Assembly: GCF_011059135.1 (NCBI RefSeq)
Contig: NZ_JAALGD010000006.1
Coordinates: 124,001-188,000 of the forward strand
DNA length: 64,000 bases
Direction of reading: 5' to 3'
Source: Brevibacillus sp. SYP-B805
GTDB taxonomy: Bacteria > Bacillota > Bacilli > Brevibacillales > Brevibacillaceae
The notes beneath the pieces are model-generated. The model saw only the letters and a list, made by a program, of their open reading frames with translations, was not told the DNA's origin and ran no database searches. Positions 60,098 through 64,000 of this stretch are shown piece by piece. Made by a program: the position numbers and the translations under genes. How positions within the stretch are numbered: the first letter of the stretch is position 1; every line of letters begins with the position of its first letter.

Positions 60098-60337
60098 ATG
60101 AACGGTAAGCACGCGACTGTTAACGAAACTCACGCGGCCAATTCCCGTGAGTTTTTCTACTGCTACTCGCCGAATTTGCACGAGTTCTTGAAGGCGCGGG
60201 GCCAACGATATATCTGCTCGGGCCTTCACGAAAAGACCTTGCGCAAATTCTGGCAATACCGGCGCGACGAGCGATTGAACGGATTGCTCGCGGAGTACGA
60301 GCGGAACAATCCGAATCGGAGGGCCGCGAATGAGTAA
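60098..60337 (+). CDS. DUF5659-like phage protein
   Basis: 79 aa. EFFYCYSPNLHEFLKARGQRYICSGLHEKTLRKFW: the pattern of short DUF5659-type proteins (sequence cited by its start and end). Unknown role; overlaps the next gene by 8 nt. Confidence 0.55.
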   Translation: MNGKHATVNETHAANSREFFYCYSPNLHEFLKARGQRYICSGLHEKTLRKFWQYRRDERLNGLLAEYERNNPNRRAANE

Positions 60338-61181
60338 CGTACACCAACAACTCGCCAGGATCAAAAGCGGCAGGCCTACCGGTCAAATTCAGCCGATGGG
60401 CAACGGAAATATCGGGCGCGACGAACTCGGTCGCGTCTTTTATATTTCGTCCGCCGAGCAAGTCGAAGCGATCCGCCGTCGGAGACAGCACGGAAAGGAC
60501 ACGCGGAAATTCTCGTTCACCAACATGCGGAATATCCGTGAGATTACCGAGGGCCTTTCGAGCAAATATTGCGGGTACATTCTGCTTCTGCAGCCGCATA
60601 TCCAGTACGAGACAAACGTATTGATCGCGGACGATTCGAGCGGCCGACCGGTCACGATCGATGACCTCGCGAAGATATGGAACGTGTCAAAACGGACGGC
60701 TCGTACGGTCATGGGCGAGTTGGAGGCGCGGAGCATCGTATTTGACCACGGGTGCCGGTTCGAAATCAGCGACCGGTATCATTTCCGCAAGAAGGCGAGC
60801 GATGACGTCGACATGCTGATCAAGACGTTTTTCACCGCGCTCAAACGGTTCAAGATGTCGGCGGCCGATTTCGGTTTCGTGTATAAACTGTTGCCATACG
60901 TTCACTACTCGACGAACGTGATTTGTTCGGACCCGTTCGCGGAGAATCCCGAGGACATCCGGTTCCTTAACGAGAGGCAAATCGCCGCAATCGTTGGGAT
61001 GGCGGAGAGCAAAACGAAAGAGACGCTCGCTCGACTGAGGAAAGCGGGCATTGTCGGTGAGTGGCGGAAGGGAACGGACAAACGCGAGACGCTAACGGTG
61101 CTCAATCCGTATGTGTTTTATCGGAAGAACGGGCAGCCAGACGAGACACTCCGGGCACTTTTCGAAGCGCATTCGTACTAG
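60330..61181 (+). CDS. Winged-helix replication-type protein
   Basis: 283 aa with two wHTH units: PVTIDDLAKIWNVSKRTARTVMGELEARSIV (~108-138) and LNERQIAAIVGMAESKTKETLARLRKAGIV (~215-245). The pairing resembles RepA/RepN-type initiators and phage transcription regulators. Two direct repeats lie just after its stop and could be its binding sites. An initiator role is inferred. Confidence 0.6.
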   Translation: MSNVHQQLARIKSGRPTGQIQPMGNGNIGRDELGRVFYISSAEQVEAIRRRRQHGKDTRKFSFTNMRNIREITEGLSSKYCGYILLLQPHIQYETNVLIADDSSGRPVTIDDLAKIWNVSKRTARTVMGELEARSIVFDHGCRFEISDRYHFRKKASDDVDMLIKTFFTALKRFKMSAADFGFVYKLLPYVHYSTNVICSDPFAENPEDIRFLNERQIAAIVGMAESKTKETLARLRKAGIVGEWRKGTDKRETLTVLNPYVFYRKNGQPDETLRALFEAHSY

Positions 61182-61193
61182 GGGCGTACAAAA

Positions 61194-61246
61194 ATACGTC
61201 CCCTTTTTTGCACGATTTCGGGCAGATACGTCCCCTTTTTTGCACG
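61194..61246 (+). repeat. Two identical 21-bp direct repeats
   Basis: Each copy begins ATACGTCCCC, runs through T6 and ends GCACG (61194-61214 and 61226-61246), 32 bp apart, about three helical turns. Iteron-like. Confidence 0.7.
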
Positions 61247-61556
61247 CGAGTCGAGGTGGCTTCCGCCTTACAGCCGCAAGGGTTTCGGCGATTTTTCGGG
61301 GGCAAAACGGGCAAAATCGTTCTTTATCTTATATACAACGTAAAGCTAACGCAGCCGAGGAGGAATCGGCTAACGCCGAGCGAGTTCGCCTGACGGCTCC
61401 TCGCCATCATCCCTTCTTCGCGAAGAAATATCATACATGAATGTCTTGCGCGGAGAAAGGCAGGGTAACCGAGGCGCGGAGCGTAGCGACGAGCCGAAGG
61501 TCGCGAGGCCGATAGGCCGAAGCGTTAATCTTTTAATCCGGGAGGTTCCCGTTAAT

Positions 61557-61781
61557 ATGCACGACCATATTACAAGCTACCAAGCGTTAGAGAAGAAATA
61601 CCGAGTGATACGCGATAGGTGGCCGGAAAGAGGCGACCTTGTTTACGTGTCGTATATCGGAGTGTTTCGCGTAGATAAAACAGATGAGGATCGCAATGTG
61701 ACCGTTAAGTATAATGGATCAACACTGCGTTTTGCACCGAATCATTACCGTTTGGTTGAGCCGAAACTGACGGTACTGTAA
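61557..61781 (+). CDS. Small phage protein
   Basis: 74 aa; ATG behind GGGAGG (about 12 nt). SH3-like (GDLVYVSYIGVFRVDKTDED). The frame is open to 61437 but upstream residues look non-coding. Unknown. Confidence 0.55.
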   Translation: MHDHITSYQALEKKYRVIRDRWPERGDLVYVSYIGVFRVDKTDEDRNVTVKYNGSTLRFAPNHYRLVEPKLTVL

Positions 61782-61837
61782 CGCGCGGCGCCCGGCCAGG
61801 TTCCGCGCTTTTATATTTTACGGGAGGAGGGGCGTTG

Positions 61838-61972
61838 ATGGACGTTAAAATGGCGTGCGAGAAATGCGGGGCTGAACCGGAAAAGAACGAAGAGAAATCA
61901 AACGAGAACTGGAGCGTTTACGGTCTGACGTGTTCTTGCGGCGGGAGAGTCCGGTTCGTGTTCGAAGAGTAA
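61838..61972 (+). CDS. 44-residue zinc-ribbon protein
   Basis: CEKCGAE ... LTCSCGGR gives a four-Cys ribbon; GGGAGGAGG before ATG. Unknown. Confidence 0.6.
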   Translation: MDVKMACEKCGAEPEKNEEKSNENWSVYGLTCSCGGRVRFVFEE

Positions 61973-61991
61973 GACGGAAGGAGGTCGCTAT

Positions 61992-62375
61992 TTGACGATG
62001 GCTAAACGCTTATCACCCGAACAGTACATCGCAATCGGATATCTCGCACAACCGCACAATGGCGGTAAGACGATCGCAGAGATCGCGAAGGAATGCGGAG
62101 TATCGGAGCGTACGATTTACAACTGGAAGAATGACGAGACATTCGAGAGGGAGCTTATCGCGCAGATGAGGCGGAATGTCCGCGATATGATTCCGGCCGT
62201 CAACCGGGCGATGTTCGATACCGCGATAAAAGACGGGAACGCGGCGGCCGCGAAATTGCTCCTGCAACAAGTTGGATTGCTTACGGATAAGGTCGAGGTG
62301 GAAACGAAGACTACCGCTGAGGTACCGGACCTTGACGAACTCAAACGGATGGTCGCTGAAATGGACGAGGAATAA
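61992..62375 (+). CDS. Terminase small subunit-like protein
   Basis: 127 aa. An N-terminal HTH (KTIAEIAKECGVSERTIYNWKND, phBC6A51-type) and a helical oligomerisation half (AAAKLLLQQVGLLTDKVEVET). Recognises the phage genome for packaging. No large subunit follows; a resolvase gene intervenes. TTG 61992 is 7 nt behind GGAGG; ATG 61998 is in frame. Confidence 0.7.
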   Translation: MTMAKRLSPEQYIAIGYLAQPHNGGKTIAEIAKECGVSERTIYNWKNDETFERELIAQMRRNVRDMIPAVNRAMFDTAIKDGNAAAAKLLLQQVGLLTDKVEVETKTTAEVPDLDELKRMVAEMDEE

Positions 62376-62483
62376 CGCGCTATTAATGTAGGTTCGCGCT
62401 GGGTCGGTTGCGTATCGTTTCATACGACCGCAATTTTGTCCGCTGCATGCCTCCGGCGCGCGACCCCTCCGGAAATTTTCGAA

Positions 62484-62514
62484 ACAAACGAAAAGGGCCC
62501 ATCACTGAGCCCTT
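62484..62514 (-). terminator. Terminator of the resolvase gene
   Basis: Minus-strand stem AAGGGC / GCCCTT followed by TTTTCGTTTG; overlaps the stop codon. Confidence 0.6.
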
Positions 62515-63056
62515 GCGTTGATATATCGGTATAGCGTTGTCTTGCCAAGCCCAGTCGCCTCCGTTATCTGCTCGATGGTGTACCGTTTGCTTGCGTACAT
62601 GTCGAGCGCGAGAGCTACCTTATCCGCATTCTTTGACGGACGACCACCCTTTCTACCGCGTGCTCTAGCGGCTTCCAGACCGGCGTGCGTGCGCTCTACG
62701 ATGATGTCCCGTTCCAACTCGGCTATGCTCGCCATCATGCGGAAGAAGAACCGGCCCATCGCCGTGGATGTGTCGATGTTGTCGCGGATCGAAACGAAGT
62801 CGACGCCGGCCTTTTCGAAATGCTCGGCGAGTTCGATCAAGTGTTTCGTTGAGCGCGATATCCGATCCAGTTTGTACACGACAACCTTATCGCCTGGGCG
62901 GAGGACCTTTAGAAGCTCCTCTAGTTGCGGGCGTTCTTTCGTTTTACCGGTCATTTTCTCGTGATATATCCGGTCGACACCGTATTTGTTCAATACGTCA
63001 ATCTGCGCGTCGAGGTTCTGGTCTTGCGTACTAACGCGGGCATATCCGAAGATCAT
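62502..63056 (-). CDS. Small serine recombinase (resolvase/invertase)
   Basis: 184 aa. Catalytic Ser in GYARVSTQDQ (~9), VYKLDRISRS, FFRMMASIAELERDIIVERT and a C-terminal HTH (YTIEQITEATGLGKTTLYRY). Reversed to the packaging genes on both sides. GGAGG 8 nt before ATG 63056. May be a passenger, an inversion system, or the partner of the recombinase-domain protein at 63504. Confidence 0.9.
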   Translation of the reverse strand: MIFGYARVSTQDQNLDAQIDVLNKYGVDRIYHEKMTGKTKERPQLEELLKVLRPGDKVVVYKLDRISRSTKHLIELAEHFEKAGVDFVSIRDNIDTSTAMGRFFFRMMASIAELERDIIVERTHAGLEAARARGRKGGRPSKNADKVALALDMYASKRYTIEQITEATGLGKTTLYRYINARAQ

Positions 63057-63307
63057 CGCGATCGCCTCCGTTTTCTTTATGCACCAATCGTACCATAAAC
63101 GGTGTCGTCGTTCAATATCGGGAATTTGATTTTGGAACGGGTTATGGGGCGGTGAGAATGCGATAAGACCGTTGGGCAAGCGCGGAGCTGTACGGTTTCC
63201 CGTAAACGACCGTTTTCGGAACGGTGAGGAGTGCCAGACCCCAAGGCACCCCTCGCAGGTCCCGTCGTCAGGCCCCGGATAAATCCGCGTATCAAAAATT
63301 AACTTTG

Positions 63308-63325
63308 ACTTTATTGCGATAAAGT
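63308..63325. promoter_or_regulatory. Perfect palindrome ACTTTATTGCGATAAAGT
   Basis: 7-bp arms around TGCG; operator, recombination site, or part of a promoter (TTGACT overlaps). Confidence 0.45.
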
Positions 63326-63344
63326 GAATCGAGAGCAGACGCAA

Positions 63345-63376
63345 GGCCACCGAAATGCCTAATCGGTGGTCTTTTT
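63345..63376 (+). terminator. Intrinsic terminator
   Basis: GGCCACCGA / TCGGTGGTC stem (one G-U) with T5. No gene ends just upstream, so it may end a short transcript. Confidence 0.75.
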
Positions 63377-63503
63377 GTGTTTTCGATTCTATGCGCTAAA
63401 GGCGGTTCAGCTTGCGATTCGCGACCGCAAGTTACAGCGATCTCCCGTCGCGCTATGGACCGCCTGCTTCACCTTCTGACGGGACAAAAAGATAACGGGA
63501 GAG

Positions 63504-64000
63504 ATGCGGTTGAGTATCGAAAACACACGCGAAGAGTTCATGAGATTGCGCGGACAATTTCTCGAGCAACTACCGAAAAGTTGTCAGAACTGCGGTAGAG
63601 AGGACGATTTACACATTCATCACATTGTACCGTTAGCACTCGGCGGGCGTAACGTGCTCTCTAATCTCGCAACACTTTGCGGCGAGTGTCACGGTAAGGT
63701 TCATGGCCTAAAAATCCGGGAATCACACGGGAAAGCCGTTAAGGAAGGTCGTATTAAAGCGGCACGCCCCGGTAAATGGGGCGCGGGGAAAGTCCCGTAC
63801 GGGTACGATGTCGACCGATTCGGCGAGATGGTCATAAACGAGGAAGAGGCGCAGATAATACGTCTCATGTACAAATGGCGATACATCGACAATTTAACGT
63901 GGCCCCAGATTACGGAGATTCTCCGTGAGATGGCGATCCCAACAAAAACGAACGGTGAATGGAGCAATGCGACATTACACCGTATTTTTAATAACCCGTT
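63504..64000 (+). CDS. HNH endonuclease fused to a serine-recombinase 'Recombinase' domain (partial)
   Basis: At least 165 codons, open at the window edge. An N-terminal HNH domain (CQNCGREDDLHIHHIVPLALGG, LSNLATLCGECHGKVH) is followed by RPGKWGAGKVPYGYD, INEEEAQIIRLMYKW, LTWPQITEILREM and EWSNATLHRIFNNP, the hallmarks of the Recombinase domain of large serine integrases. The resolvase catalytic domain normally found at that N-terminus is missing. ATG 63504 or TTG 63510 is the start (GGGAG upstream; TTG better spaced). Confidence 0.8.
   Translation, partial: MRLSIENTREEFMRLRGQFLEQLPKSCQNCGREDDLHIHHIVPLALGGRNVLSNLATLCGECHGKVHGLKIRESHGKAVKEGRIKAARPGKWGAGKVPYGYDVDRFGEMVINEEEAQIIRLMYKWRYIDNLTWPQITEILREMAIPTKTNGEWSNATLHRIFNNP

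Larger units (their letters stand above)
63057..63503. other. Long non-coding stretch between resolvase and HNH-recombinase
   Basis: 447 bp without a credible gene. It holds a perfect palindrome ACTTTAT-TGCG-ATAAAGT (63308-63325), which overlaps TTGACT (63305-63310), and a + strand terminator at 63345-63376. A candidate site for the resolvase, or a small RNA. Confidence 0.5.
23598..64000 (+). mobile_element. Prophage, left (early) part; continues past the window
   Basis: Starts after tRNA-Val with a tyrosine integrase and continues with about 80 tightly packed, mostly + strand genes for replication, nucleotide metabolism, methylation and regulation up to a terminase small subunit. Structural and lysis genes and attR are not in the window. 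The exact left boundary is not visible because only one att copy is present. Confidence 0.88.

Overview
This window reads as a piece of a Bacillales (low-GC Gram-positive clade) chromosome with a fairly GC-rich genome. The evidence is the Bacillus-type gene neighbourhood yjcF/yjcG/yjcH, a yutG-type phosphatase, YciC/ZnuA with Bacillus-type Zur boxes, strong GGAGG ribosome sites and many TTG/GTG starts. A Brevibacillus/Aneurinibacillus/Paenibacillus-like host is plausible; the genus cannot be fixed from the sequence alone.

Layout. (1) 1-4,000: a UvrD-type helicase with a CoiA-like zinc-binding N-terminus, then a Zur-controlled COG0523 GTPase (yciC-like). (2) 4,149-11,400: an AT-rich foreign segment. 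It begins with an intact IS1202/ISNCY-type insertion sequence bounded by a 17-18 bp direct repeat, continues with a compact four-gene operon, and ends at a broken IS256-family remnant. The operon encodes a C5-cytosine DNA methyltransferase, a large protein with two GHKL ATPase modules (MORC/Hsp90-like N-terminus, histidine-kinase-like C-terminus), a receiver-domain protein and a CHAT/caspase-like putative protease. I read it as a self/non-self recognition and suicide-type defence system, and it is the most interesting item here. (3) 11,474-14,592: the rest of the zinc-starvation cluster (DUF1980/TIGR03943 protein, COG0701 permease, ZnuA lipoprotein with its own Zur box), so the foreign segment sits inside a zinc regulon. 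(4) 14,659-23,300: ordinary chromosomal genes, plus tandem 26-residue hydrophobic peptides and a DUF2085 gene carrying an in-frame stop. (5) 23,412-23,597: two tRNA genes (CAU and Val-GAC).

(6) From about 23,600 to the end of the window lies the early half of a large prophage, almost all on the + strand in tightly overlapped small genes. It has a tyrosine integrase; ParB-like, SprT-like and YopX proteins; a DnaC-type loader; a DnaB-type helicase and a toprim primase; family A DNA polymerase, Cas4/RecB-like and PD-(D/E)XK nucleases and a RuvC-like resolvase; a nucleotide pathway (B12-dependent ribonucleotide reductase, all-alpha dUTPase, ThyA, dNMP kinase); two DNA methyltransferases; sigma-like and ArpU-like regulators; four small XRE repressors; and a winged-helix replication-type protein. 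It reaches a terminase small subunit at 61,992. Just beyond it are a reversed small serine resolvase and, running off the edge, an HNH nuclease fused to a serine-recombinase 'Recombinase' domain. Structural genes and attR lie outside the window.

Cross-cutting observations in the prophage: at least five genes have excellent Shine-Dalgarno sites but appear to start at AUC, AUU or CUG; two duplicated repressor/operator modules share four operators with identical 28-bp spacing; and a shared promoter-like element precedes two early genes. All function assignments rest on motif recognition by eye; no database search was run.
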